A stretch of DNA of 64,000 nucleotides, taken from contig NZ_JACLCP010000006.1 of the NCBI RefSeq assembly GCF_014243395.1, positions 124,001 through 188,000 of the forward strand, in the 5' to 3' direction. The stretch is from Winogradskyella flava (GTDB lineage Bacteria; Bacteroidota; Bacteroidia; Flavobacteriales; Flavobacteriaceae). The notes beneath the pieces were generated by a model. That model did not search any database. It had not been told where the DNA came from and worked only from the letters and a program-made list of their open reading frames with translations. The first letter of the stretch is position 1. The number at the start of each line of letters is the position of its first letter. The translations under genes were made by a program, and so were the position numbers. Shown here in pieces: positions 28,058 through 36,341 of this stretch.

Positions 28058-28078
28058 CATCACTTTCAAATTTTATAA

Positions 28079-29011
28079 ATGCGACAAACGACCGATACTA
28101 TTCTAATGATTCGTCCTGTAAGTTTTAGGATGAATGAGCAAACCGCTGTGAATAATTATTTTCAGGAAGATATTGATTTGAAAAATGCTGAAATCAATTC
28201 CAAAGCACAAGAAGAGTTTGATGCATTTGTTGATAAGCTGAGAGCCGTTGGGATTAAGGTAATTGTAGAACAAGATGATGAGCTCATGGATACACCTGAT
28301 TCTATATTTCCAAATAATTGGGTGAGTTTCCATAACAATGGTGATGTGGCTAAATATCCTATGTTCGCAGAAAATAGAAGAAAGGAAAGAAGAGATGAAG
28401 TGTTTATTCGACTAGAGAAAGAAGGCTTTAAAATTGAGAACATTGTTGATTATACGTCAGCAGAACATGAAGGCGTATTTTTAGAGGGTACGGGAAGCAT
28501 CATTATGGATCGAGCTAACAGAAAAGCCTATTGTGCATTGTCTCCTCGTGCTAATGAAGATTTGTTCATAGAATTTTGTGAGGATTTTGAATATACACCT
28601 GTTATTTTCACAGCTAATCAAACCGTTGATGGTAAACGCTTACCAATATATCATACCAACGTGATGATGTGCTTGGCAGAGAATTTTACAGTGATTTGTT
28701 TGGATGCTATCGATAATAAAAAAGAGCGTAAAAATGTAGTCAAGCATTTGAAACAAGATGGTAAGGAAATTATTTTTATTACTGAAGCACAAATGCACCA
28801 ATTTGCTGGTAATATGCTACAACTACGCGGGCACAATGATCAACGTTATTTGGTAATGAGTGAGGCTGCACATAAAAGTTTAACAAAGGATCAAATTAAT
28901 CGTATTGAAAAGCATTGTCCAATTTTATCCAGCTCTTTGGATACCGTTGAAACTTGTGGAGGTGGAAGTGCACGATGTATGATGGCAGAAGTGTTTTTGC
29001 CAAAAGCCTAA
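28079..29011 (+). CDS. ctlX: Citrulline utilisation hydrolase CtlX
   Basis: The 310-residue protein matches the CtlX branch of the guanidino-modifying superfamily, described in Francisella as needed for use of citrulline. The start TDTILMIRPVSFRMNEQTA and the motifs PDSIFPNNWVSFH, GVFLEGTGSIIMDR and YHTNVMMCL are visible. The catalytic Cys lies in VETCGGGSARCMMAEVFLP. It is probably a cytosolic hydrolase releasing ammonia from citrulline or a related ureido or guanidino compound. It overlaps the end of the convergent CpeT-like gene by 4 bases. Confidence 0.88.
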   Translation: MRQTTDTILMIRPVSFRMNEQTAVNNYFQEDIDLKNAEINSKAQEEFDAFVDKLRAVGIKVIVEQDDELMDTPDSIFPNNWVSFHNNGDVAKYPMFAENRRKERRDEVFIRLEKEGFKIENIVDYTSAEHEGVFLEGTGSIIMDRANRKAYCALSPRANEDLFIEFCEDFEYTPVIFTANQTVDGKRLPIYHTNVMMCLAENFTVICLDAIDNKKERKNVVKHLKQDGKEIIFITEAQMHQFAGNMLQLRGHNDQRYLVMSEAAHKSLTKDQINRIEKHCPILSSSLDTVETCGGGSARCMMAEVFLPKA

Positions 29012-29634
29012 TCCAGCTTATTAAAAATATAAGGTCCTTTTTCTGCACCCCAAACATATTCACCATTGGCGTCAAATCCTCTGTCCCAAGAAATAACTTT
29101 GTCTTCAAGAATTTCAACTTCGCTTCGAGCGTAAGAAGCTCCTCTCATGGTACTTACGCAAGTATTGTCTCCAGTTTTTCCGATATAATGCTTAGGAGCA
29201 ACTCGTTTTAAAACGACTTCGCAACCTTCTTTTAAGATAATATCTTTTAGTGAAATGGAATCAAAAGCTTTTGGTGTTTTCCATTTGCCAATCCAAAGGG
29301 AATCTGCATCTAACATATAAACAGCTGAACTGAATGTACTATCAGACGTTCGAGTCACTTCATAAATACGCTGACGATATGGCTTGTTTTGCATTTGATT
29401 TAAGGCTTGTTCTACATATAGGAACTTACCTTTATCTTCCCAAATGGGATACATGTGTAATGAAATATTATAGTATGACGAATCTACTTGAGACTGCACT
29501 TGAGAATTAAAAGAGCCTTTCATCGAGGTAAAAAGTTCTTCAAGTTCATTGTCTGAGTCAACATCTGTTTTTGTTTCATTTTTACAACTACTCATGATTA
29601 ATAGTGTAATCATAAAGGGAAATAAGCGTTTCAT
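29008..29634 (-). CDS. CpcT/CpeT-like lipoprotein
   Basis: This 208-residue protein has a lipoprotein signal (MKRLFPFMITLLIMSSC). The mature part matches the CpcT/CpeT chromophore lyase family: LFTSMKGSFNSQVQ, MYPIWEDKGKFLYVEQAL, PYRQRIYEV, and CVSTMRGASYARSEVEI near the end. In cyanobacteria these proteins attach bilins to phycobiliproteins. A flavobacterium has no phycobilisomes, so here it must do something else, perhaps bind a small hydrophobic ligand in the periplasm. It follows the TPR kinase gene on the same strand by 37 bases. Confidence 0.85.
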   Translation of the reverse strand: MKRLFPFMITLLIMSSCKNETKTDVDSDNELEELFTSMKGSFNSQVQSQVDSSYYNISLHMYPIWEDKGKFLYVEQALNQMQNKPYRQRIYEVTRTSDSTFSSAVYMLDADSLWIGKWKTPKAFDSISLKDIILKEGCEVVLKRVAPKHYIGKTGDNTCVSTMRGASYARSEVEILEDKVISWDRGFDANGEYVWGAEKGPYIFNKLD

Positions 29635-29671
29635 ACATCTATATTTAGAGTCTAAATATAGATAAAATATA

Positions 29672-31726
29672 TTAAGCCTTTGGAGCTGTCTTTGGCAGTT
29701 CTATGAAGAATTTACTACCTACATTTTGAGTACTTTCAACCCAAATCCTACCATTATTAAGTTCTACTAAATCCTTGGCGATTGTCAATCCAAGACCAGT
29801 ACCTTTTTCGTTTTTAGTGCCAACAGTCGTGAAGTTTTTATTGGCATTAAATAACTTATCGATGTTTTCTTTAGAAATACCAACACCTGTATCTTCAACG
29901 CAAATTAATGATTTACCATTGACATCTTGATTAGAGACCGTAATCATGTCACCAGTTCTACTAAACTTTACCGCATTGGTAATTAAGTTTTGAATTACAA
30001 TTTCCACCATACTGCGGTCAGCATAAACAAAGTCGCGTTGAGATTCATCAATGAGAACAATACGTTTATCTTCAACCTTTTGTTCTACTAAAGCTATTTT
30101 TGTATGGAACACATCCTGAATGTTAAACAATTCTGGTTTTGGTTCTAGATTTTGCATTTGCGATTTAGACCAGTTCAATAAATTAAACAATAGCGAAGAC
30201 GCATTATTTGCATTTTCGCTCAATTCTGGTATCAATTCCCTAAACTCCTCTTTGGAGATGCTATCTTCTTTTAATAAGTCCAAGAACGCTTTTATAGAAG
30301 AAATGGAGTCTTTTAAATCGTGGGACACGATTGAAAACAACTTGTCTTTTACATCATTAACTTCTTCGAGATGTTGCTTTTCTTCAAAAATGGATTCATA
30401 TTTAGCTTTTTCAGTTGCTAACGCTTTGTTTTGTTTTTTGATCTCATCTCTATAAGTTTTATGCTTCGATAGATGAAATAAGAGTATCGCTAGCATAATA
30501 GCTGCGGCAGCTAGAGCACCATATAATAACCAAGGATTCTGAAGCCAAGACGATTTATTATCTGTGATTTTATTCTCTATATTATCCAAGTCCTCTTCAA
30601 TAGGATTGGATTTGTCCAAATCCAAAGGTTCTACATCTGTTGGAAATATAGGATCATCCATTTTAGAGAGTTCTACTTTTAAATCGTAATATTTATTCTG
30701 CCAGAAAAAGGCATTTTCAAAATAACCTCGAGTAGAATCTAAGGCAATATGTAGTCTGTAATTTTCTAAAAGTTCTATTTTGTTATCAATCTTTTGAGCA
30801 ATCTTGTAAGCTTCATTAAGTTGCAAGTTGGCTAGTTTTACTTTTTGCTTTTGCAAATTTAAGTTTCCAATTGCGTTTAAGGCACGCAATATACCTTCAT
30901 CATTACCTTGCTCTCTGTTATATTTTAAGCCTTCTACTAAGTATTCTGAGGCTTTATCATATTCCTTAAAATGTAGGTATTGACTACCTAACTTTGGAAG
31001 TATTTCACCGCGAATAGATTTATCGTTAGACGGGTTGAGCATCTCCAAAACCTTTTCGTAATATTCAATGGCTTTTCTATATTCTTTGCGTAAGGAATAA
31101 AGATCAGCAATATTTTTTGTAGAGTTTATGATACCTTGTCGATCATTAATTTGCTCTCTAACTTCTAAGGCTTTTAGATTGAATTCTATAGCCTTGTCGA
31201 TTTGATTGGTTTTAAAATAAGCTTCTGCCAAATTGTTATACGCAGTACTTAGTTCTTCTTTTAAATCTTGTTTTTCAAAAATATCTATAGCAGATAATGA
31301 GTTTTTTAATCCTACAACATAATTACCACGCTTTATTTCTATAAGCCCAATACTATTGCTCACTTTTGCGACGCCTAAAGTGTCGCTTATTTGCAGATGA
31401 TACTTTCGGGATTTTTCGTAGTTATCTATAGCATTGTAGTAGTCGTTGCGATTGGTATAAACAAGTGCTCTATAGTATATACTTTCAGCGAGTCCTTTAG
31501 TGTAATTTAGTTCTTGTGAGAGTTTTGCAGTCTGATTAATGTAAAGTAAGGCTTTTTTATAATCTTCTATTTTAAACAGTTCATCAATTAACATCAACGA
31601 CAAGTCCACCTTAACAGAATCGGCTTCTTGGTAAGCCAATCTTACGGTAAGGTCATCTATTCTTTCATTTTGTGAAAAAATGAAGAACGAGAAAAGACAA
31701 GCGGTTAATGTCAATAACTGCTTCAT
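29672..31726 (-). CDS. Tetratricopeptide-repeat sensor histidine kinase
   Basis: The 684-residue protein has a signal sequence (MKQLLTLTACLFSFFIFSQ). Seven or so TPR motifs follow in the periplasmic part (about 40-330), for example YNNLAEAYFKTNQIDKAIEF. One membrane helix lies near 396-418 (LLYGALAAAAIMLAILLFHL), with a coiled coil after it. The kinase core has the H box FSIVSHDLKDSISS, N box IVIQNLITNAVKFSRTGD, and G boxes CVEDTGVGIS and GTGLGLTIAKDLV. No response regulator is adjacent. The periplasmic TPRs suggest sensing through protein contacts. Confidence 0.9.
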   Translation of the reverse strand: MKQLLTLTACLFSFFIFSQNERIDDLTVRLAYQEADSVKVDLSLMLIDELFKIEDYKKALLYINQTAKLSQELNYTKGLAESIYYRALVYTNRNDYYNAIDNYEKSRKYHLQISDTLGVAKVSNSIGLIEIKRGNYVVGLKNSLSAIDIFEKQDLKEELSTAYNNLAEAYFKTNQIDKAIEFNLKALEVREQINDRQGIINSTKNIADLYSLRKEYRKAIEYYEKVLEMLNPSNDKSIRGEILPKLGSQYLHFKEYDKASEYLVEGLKYNREQGNDEGILRALNAIGNLNLQKQKVKLANLQLNEAYKIAQKIDNKIELLENYRLHIALDSTRGYFENAFFWQNKYYDLKVELSKMDDPIFPTDVEPLDLDKSNPIEEDLDNIENKITDNKSSWLQNPWLLYGALAAAAIMLAILLFHLSKHKTYRDEIKKQNKALATEKAKYESIFEEKQHLEEVNDVKDKLFSIVSHDLKDSISSIKAFLDLLKEDSISKEEFRELIPELSENANNASSLLFNLLNWSKSQMQNLEPKPELFNIQDVFHTKIALVEQKVEDKRIVLIDESQRDFVYADRSMVEIVIQNLITNAVKFSRTGDMITVSNQDVNGKSLICVEDTGVGISKENIDKLFNANKNFTTVGTKNEKGTGLGLTIAKDLVELNNGRIWVESTQNVGSKFFIELPKTAPKA

Positions 31727-32055
31727 CTTCGTGTCTGAATAATACGAAGTGCAATGTTTTGGTGTATGTAACTTTTATAGAGGGATGCCAAAAGTAAGTC
31801 AACACTAAACAATAACGACGTGGTTAATGTTCGATAATTAAGCCTCATTAATGTTTGGGACATTTGTTAATAGCCTACCAAAAATGCCATAATGTCCTCA
31901 ATTACACTAATAATTGGGATTTAATACCAATAAATTAGATAAAAGGGCTTATTATATTTATCTGAAAAATGACATATCGATTAACGGCAGAAAACATGGA
32001 AAAACTACCATATCATCGATGAAATGCACTTCTGGTTTAATACGCTTTAAATGAG
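31727..32055. other. Non-coding region between the GH53 gene and the TPR kinase gene
   Basis: I see no gene in these 329 bases. A minus-strand TACTTTTG (31789-31796) fits the -7 box and could serve the kinase gene, leaving a leader of about 55 bases. AGATAAA and TTTATCT near 31936-31962 form a weak inverted repeat. Related direct repeats GTTAATGTT and ATTAATGTT occur near 31830-31860. The rest shows nothing I can interpret. Confidence 0.4.
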
Positions 32056-33180
32056 TTAGTTAGTGCTAAATACATCCAGGGCGGGCAGTGCTTTTAGGTC
32101 AAAATCGAACAAGCATTGGTTTTCCCAGGAAGTTCCTTGTGTCGATGTAGCTTCATTGCCATTAAACGCTACCCAATCTGGTGCCCAATAGCAAAAACCA
32201 ATACCTCTATCTTCAGGAATATTTTTTATGGTCTGAATAAGCCATTCAAAATACGCCTTTTGTCCTTGAGGTGTCGGCGAGAATTCTGATAAGGTTTGAT
32301 CTAAACTGCCTATATAATTCGTCTGGTTGTCATTCCATTGCAAAGTGAAAGGATAGGCGACTTCTACCAAAAGAATATCCTTATTGAAGTTATTGGCAAG
32401 CTCATTTAGTTTTGAAGCGACCAAATCCAAGTTCCTAATCTGAAATTGAGGGTAATAGGATAAACCAATAATATCAAAATCAAGATTAAATGGTTGTAAC
32501 TCGTTAAAGAAAAAGATGGCATTTTCGACACTAGAATGATGTAGCATTATGCGAACTTTGTTATCCGTATCGACTTCTCTTACGGCTCTTATGGCCTCTG
32601 AAACCAAATCTACATAGTTATTCCAATTATTGTTGAATTCATTCCAGACCTTACCATAATCCCAAAGAAAACCACTATCCGTTTCATTACCAATTTGAAT
32701 CATTTCTGGTAATGTATTTTGTGCTTTTAACTGTTGTACAACATCTTTGGTATAACTGTAAATGGCTGTTTTTAATTGGTCTATGGTCATATTTTGCCAA
32801 GCCACAGGAGGTGTTTGTGTTCCCGGATCTGCCCAGTAATCACTGTAATGGAAATTAAGGAGAAAGTCCATATTTCTAGACTTTAACTTTAAGGCATAGT
32901 TCTTAACGTCTTCCAATCCGTTTTCGCCATCTTGTGGTGTATGCCATAGTTTGAGACGCACAAGATTCGTGCCTTTTGACTTTACAAAATCCAAAAGCTC
33001 AACAGAATTACCATTGGTATCTTTATAGTCAATATTATAATCTTCAAGCTCACTTTGAAATGATAAGTCCATACCTTTATAAAAGGCTGGTGAGTCGCTA
33101 CTGCTGTTGGAATCATCACTTTTTGAGCAAGACGTCAATAACAAAACCAGTACGAAAATTGCAAATTTTATTAGCTTCAT
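32056..33180 (-). CDS. GH53 arabinogalactan endo-beta-1,4-galactanase, lipoprotein
   Basis: Glycoside hydrolase family 53 enzymes cut beta-1,4-galactan side chains of pectin. The 374-residue protein has a lipoprotein signal (MKLIKFAIFVLVLLLTSC) and a Ser-rich linker, then the TIM barrel beginning FYKGMDLSFQSELED. The acid/base Glu is in EMIQIGNETDSGFLW and the nucleophile Glu in DILLVEVAYPF. WHTPQDGENGL and CYWAPDWVAF are further family marks. It would be a cell-surface enzyme. No SusC/SusD pair or other glycoside hydrolase is nearby, so it is not part of a visible polysaccharide utilisation locus. Confidence 0.92.
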   Translation of the reverse strand: MKLIKFAIFVLVLLLTSCSKSDDSNSSSDSPAFYKGMDLSFQSELEDYNIDYKDTNGNSVELLDFVKSKGTNLVRLKLWHTPQDGENGLEDVKNYALKLKSRNMDFLLNFHYSDYWADPGTQTPPVAWQNMTIDQLKTAIYSYTKDVVQQLKAQNTLPEMIQIGNETDSGFLWDYGKVWNEFNNNWNNYVDLVSEAIRAVREVDTDNKVRIMLHHSSVENAIFFFNELQPFNLDFDIIGLSYYPQFQIRNLDLVASKLNELANNFNKDILLVEVAYPFTLQWNDNQTNYIGSLDQTLSEFSPTPQGQKAYFEWLIQTIKNIPEDRGIGFCYWAPDWVAFNGNEATSTQGTSWENQCLFDFDLKALPALDVFSTN

Positions 33181-33285
33181 AAAGGTTGTTGCTTTTTGGT
33201 TCTGTTAGTTTCTAACTAAAGACAAATATACCCTAAAAATAAGGAATTAAGATGTTTGAAAATCTTAATAGAATAATAAAACTCC

Positions 33286-33293
33286 TATCTTTG
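33286..33293 (+). promoter_or_regulatory. Probable -7 box for argS
   Basis: TATCTTTG matches TAnnTTTG. Transcription would begin near 33300. That leaves about 27 bases before the ATG at 33327 and only about 6 before the ATG at 33306, a mild argument for the later start. Confidence 0.45.
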
Positions 33294-33326
33294 CAAGCGT
33301 TTTAAATGCCAAAGCATAAGCAGAAT

Positions 33327-35132
33327 ATGAAGCTTCAAGACACATTAGAATTATATGTAAAAGCGGCTGTAAAAGCCTTATTTCAGTCAGAATTGGAATC
33401 TGTTGAATTTCAAGCGACTCGCAAAGAGTTTGCAGGAGATATTACAGTTGTCGTGTTTCCGATGTTGCGCGTGGTAAAAGGGAATCCTGCCGTGATTGGA
33501 GAGCAAATAGGTCAATATTTAGAAGATAATGTTGATTTGGTAAAAGGTTATAATGTAGTTAAGGGTTTTTTGAATGTGGAGATAGAGGGTTCTTACTATG
33601 TCGATTTCTTCAATACTATCAAAGACCAAAACACTTATGGTTTTATCGAGGATAAGGACGATAAGGCGGTAATGGTGGAATATTCCTCGCCAAACACCAA
33701 TAAGCCATTACATTTGGGTCATGTAAGAAATGTGCTTTTAGGATATTCCGTTGCAGAAATTCTAAAAGCTTCAGGTAAAAACGTATACAAAACTCAAATC
33801 ATTAATGATAGAGGGATTCATATCTGTAAAAGTATGTTGGCTTGGCAACGTTTTGGAAATGGCGAAACGCCAAAATCTACTGAATTGAAAGGTGATAAGT
33901 TGGTTGGGAATTATTATGTTGAATTCGACAAAGCTTATAAGAAAGAGATTACCGAATTAGTGAGTCAAGGACAATCGGAAGAAGAAGCTAAAAAAAATAC
34001 ACCTATTCTTTTAGAAGCTCAAGAAATGTTGCGACAATGGGAGGCAGGAGACAAAGACGTTGTTGCGCTTTGGGAAAAAATGAATGGCTGGGTTTATGAT
34101 GGTTTTGAGGAAACCTATAAGGCTATTGGTGTGGATTTTGATAAATACTATTACGAAAGCCAAACGTATCTTCTTGGAAAGGAATTTATTGCTGAAGGTC
34201 TAAAAACAGGTGTTTTTGAGCAAGATCCTGATGGTTCGGTCTGGTGCGATTTAACCAAAGATGGATTGGACAGAAAAATTGTACTTAGAGCAGATGGTAC
34301 GGCTGTGTATATGACACAAGATATTGGTACTGCAATACAGCGTATTAAGGATTATCCTGATGTAGGTGGTATGGTTTATACGGTTGGTAATGAGCAAGAT
34401 TATCATTTTAAAGTTTTGTTTCTAATCTTACAGAAACTTGGATTTGATTGGGCAAAAAACCTGTATCATCTAAGTTATGGAATGGTAGATTTACCAAGTG
34501 GCAAAATGAAAAGTAGAGAGGGCACAGTGGTAGATGCAGACGATCTTATCCAAGAAATGGCAGATACGGCAGAAGATATTTCTAAAGAACTAGGTAAATT
34601 AGACGACTATTCTGAGGACGAAAAGAAAGTTTTGTATAAAACTATTGGCTTAGGTGCCTTAAAATATTATATCCTTAAAGTAGATCCAAAAAAAAGAATT
34701 TTGTTCGATCCTAAGGAGTCTATAGATTTTCAGGGTAACACAGGACCATTTATTCAATATACTTATGCTAGGATTCAATCGATTCTTCGAAAGTCTAACT
34801 TGAATGATGATGTCTTGCTGAGTACTGCGACTGCGCTCAGCATAAACTTCGACGAAGTTTCTCTTCATGAAAAAGAAAAGCAGCTTATAAAACAATTAGA
34901 GCAATTTCCAGAAGTGATACAAAACGCAGCAGAACAACACAGTCCTGCTTTAGTGGCAAACTATACTTATGACTTGGTAAAGGATTTTAATTCATTTTAT
35001 CAAAACGTATCTATTTTGGGCGCTGATTCAGAACATGAAAAAGTTTTTAGAGTAGCATTATCTAAGTCCGTTGGACAAACCATAAAAAATGCATTTAGTG
35101 TCTTAGGTATTGATGTACCTGAACGCATGTAA
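33327..35132 (+). CDS. argS: Arginine--tRNA ligase
   Basis: ArgS charges tRNA-Arg. I prefer the ATG at 33327 (MKLQDTLELYVKAAVKAL), which fits the family N terminus and gives 601 residues; an ATG at 33306 would add seven. The protein has the N-terminal Add1 domain, and the HIGH variant in SSPNTNKPLHLGHVRNVLL. The KMSKS region is replaced by a form without lysine (GMVDLPSGKMKSREGTVV), as is usual for this enzyme. The C-terminal DALR domain ends with VLGIDVPERM. The linker at about residues 494-507 (LLSTATALSINFDE) is encoded by a palindromic, REP-like sequence and looks like an in-frame insertion. Confidence 0.96.
   Translation: MKLQDTLELYVKAAVKALFQSELESVEFQATRKEFAGDITVVVFPMLRVVKGNPAVIGEQIGQYLEDNVDLVKGYNVVKGFLNVEIEGSYYVDFFNTIKDQNTYGFIEDKDDKAVMVEYSSPNTNKPLHLGHVRNVLLGYSVAEILKASGKNVYKTQIINDRGIHICKSMLAWQRFGNGETPKSTELKGDKLVGNYYVEFDKAYKKEITELVSQGQSEEEAKKNTPILLEAQEMLRQWEAGDKDVVALWEKMNGWVYDGFEETYKAIGVDFDKYYYESQTYLLGKEFIAEGLKTGVFEQDPDGSVWCDLTKDGLDRKIVLRADGTAVYMTQDIGTAIQRIKDYPDVGGMVYTVGNEQDYHFKVLFLILQKLGFDWAKNLYHLSYGMVDLPSGKMKSREGTVVDADDLIQEMADTAEDISKELGKLDDYSEDEKKVLYKTIGLGALKYYILKVDPKKRILFDPKESIDFQGNTGPFIQYTYARIQSILRKSNLNDDVLLSTATALSINFDEVSLHEKEKQLIKQLEQFPEVIQNAAEQHSPALVANYTYDLVKDFNSFYQNVSILGADSEHEKVFRVALSKSVGQTIKNAFSVLGIDVPERM
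34816..34860. repeat. REP-like double palindrome inside argS
   Basis: TGCTGAG (34816-34822) is complementary to CTCAGCA (34836-34842). Directly after it AAACTTCG-a-CGAAGTTT (34844-34860) is a perfect palindrome. The core GCGACTGCGCTCAG resembles the short interspersed sequence family mentioned at 6907. Both are in frame within argS and code for the linker before the anticodon-binding domain. Confidence 0.7.
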
Positions 35133-35188
35133 GGTTTTTTCAAGCCGAAAATAAATACTACATTGTATCCAATCAATTTTATAGAGTT

Positions 35189-36238
35189 TTGGATATCATC
35201 CGTTATATATTATTTGCACAGGTATTCATAGCCTTTTTTGTGGCTGGTGGTGTGTTCTTTAAAGAGCGCAACCTTCGCAATACGACTTTGTCGTTACTAA
35301 TTGCTCTAGTTGGCTTTCATATTTTGTTGTTTCTGTATGGTTCAGGAGATTTAGGATTACTATATCCAAAATTTAGAGGTTGGTTTTATTATGAAGTAGC
35401 GTTTCTTTTTGGCCCATTACTTATTATACATCTACAGAGTGTCATTCGAGACAAAAACAAATTACATTTCATGGATGTGTTGCACTTACTTCCCATTGTT
35501 GTGTATTGGATTGGCTATGGTGATGTTCTATTAATGGATAGTAATATTCGAAATCAATACATTAATGATAATTTTTTGAATAGAACCATGACCTGGAATT
35601 ACTTACTAGCCTTTCAGATGGTTATTTATACTTTGGGATGTGTGATACTCCTTTATATTAATCGTAATGCGTTGTCCGTTAAACGAAAGCAGTATGCCTT
35701 ATTTTTGGTGTTAGCCTATACCTGCTCCACTATTTTAATTTCATACTTGACACATTATGCTGATGGCTGGAGGGATTTTGCTTCATACTATGCAATTTTA
35801 ACCATGATAATATTTGGTATCGGCTATTTGTTGTTCAAAAATCCTGATTTTTTAAAGCTAATTCGCAAGAAGTATTTTGGTTCTACATTGACCGAAAAGG
35901 ATATGCTTCGTATTAAGAAAAAGATAGAACATACTTTTAAAACAGAGCAGTTATTCTTAGATAGTAATTTGAGTATTTCGGCATTGGGAAAATATATAAA
36001 TGAAAAGCCACATCATGTATCCCAAACCTTTTCTATTGGCATTTCTGAAAGTTTTAATGATTATGTAAATAAGCATAGAATTGAGATTGCTAAGGAACGT
36101 TTACACGATTCTAAATATAAGAACTATAAAATTGAAGCTATTGCATTAGATAGTGGGTTCAACAACAAAGTAACGTTTTATAAAGCCTTTACTAAGTTTG
36201 CCAACCTAACACCCTCGGCTTATAGAAAATTGAAATAG
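35189..36238 (+). CDS. AraC-family regulator with N-terminal membrane domain
   Basis: The 349-residue protein has about seven hydrophobic segments in residues 1-220, starting IIRYILFAQVFIAFFVAGG. A C-terminal AraC helix-turn-helix domain follows (about 255-349), with LSISALGKYINEKPHHVSQT, SFNDYVNKHRIEIAKERL and SGFNNKVTFYKAFTKF. The start is uncertain: the frame has no ATG upstream of the membrane region, so I use the TTG at 35189. It begins 57 bases after argS and precedes a surface-protein gene by about 100 bases, which it may control. Confidence 0.82.
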   Translation: MDIIRYILFAQVFIAFFVAGGVFFKERNLRNTTLSLLIALVGFHILLFLYGSGDLGLLYPKFRGWFYYEVAFLFGPLLIIHLQSVIRDKNKLHFMDVLHLLPIVVYWIGYGDVLLMDSNIRNQYINDNFLNRTMTWNYLLAFQMVIYTLGCVILLYINRNALSVKRKQYALFLVLAYTCSTILISYLTHYADGWRDFASYYAILTMIIFGIGYLLFKNPDFLKLIRKKYFGSTLTEKDMLRIKKKIEHTFKTEQLFLDSNLSISALGKYINEKPHHVSQTFSIGISESFNDYVNKHRIEIAKERLHDSKYKNYKIEAIALDSGFNNKVTFYKAFTKFANLTPSAYRKLK

Positions 36239-36341
36239 GTTAATAATTATCATTCTTTACTTATTTAACACGTTTGTTAACAGTGGCTTCCGAGTATTTT
36301 CCATATCTTAGTATTAGTGATATTTTAAAAAAAACACCGCC

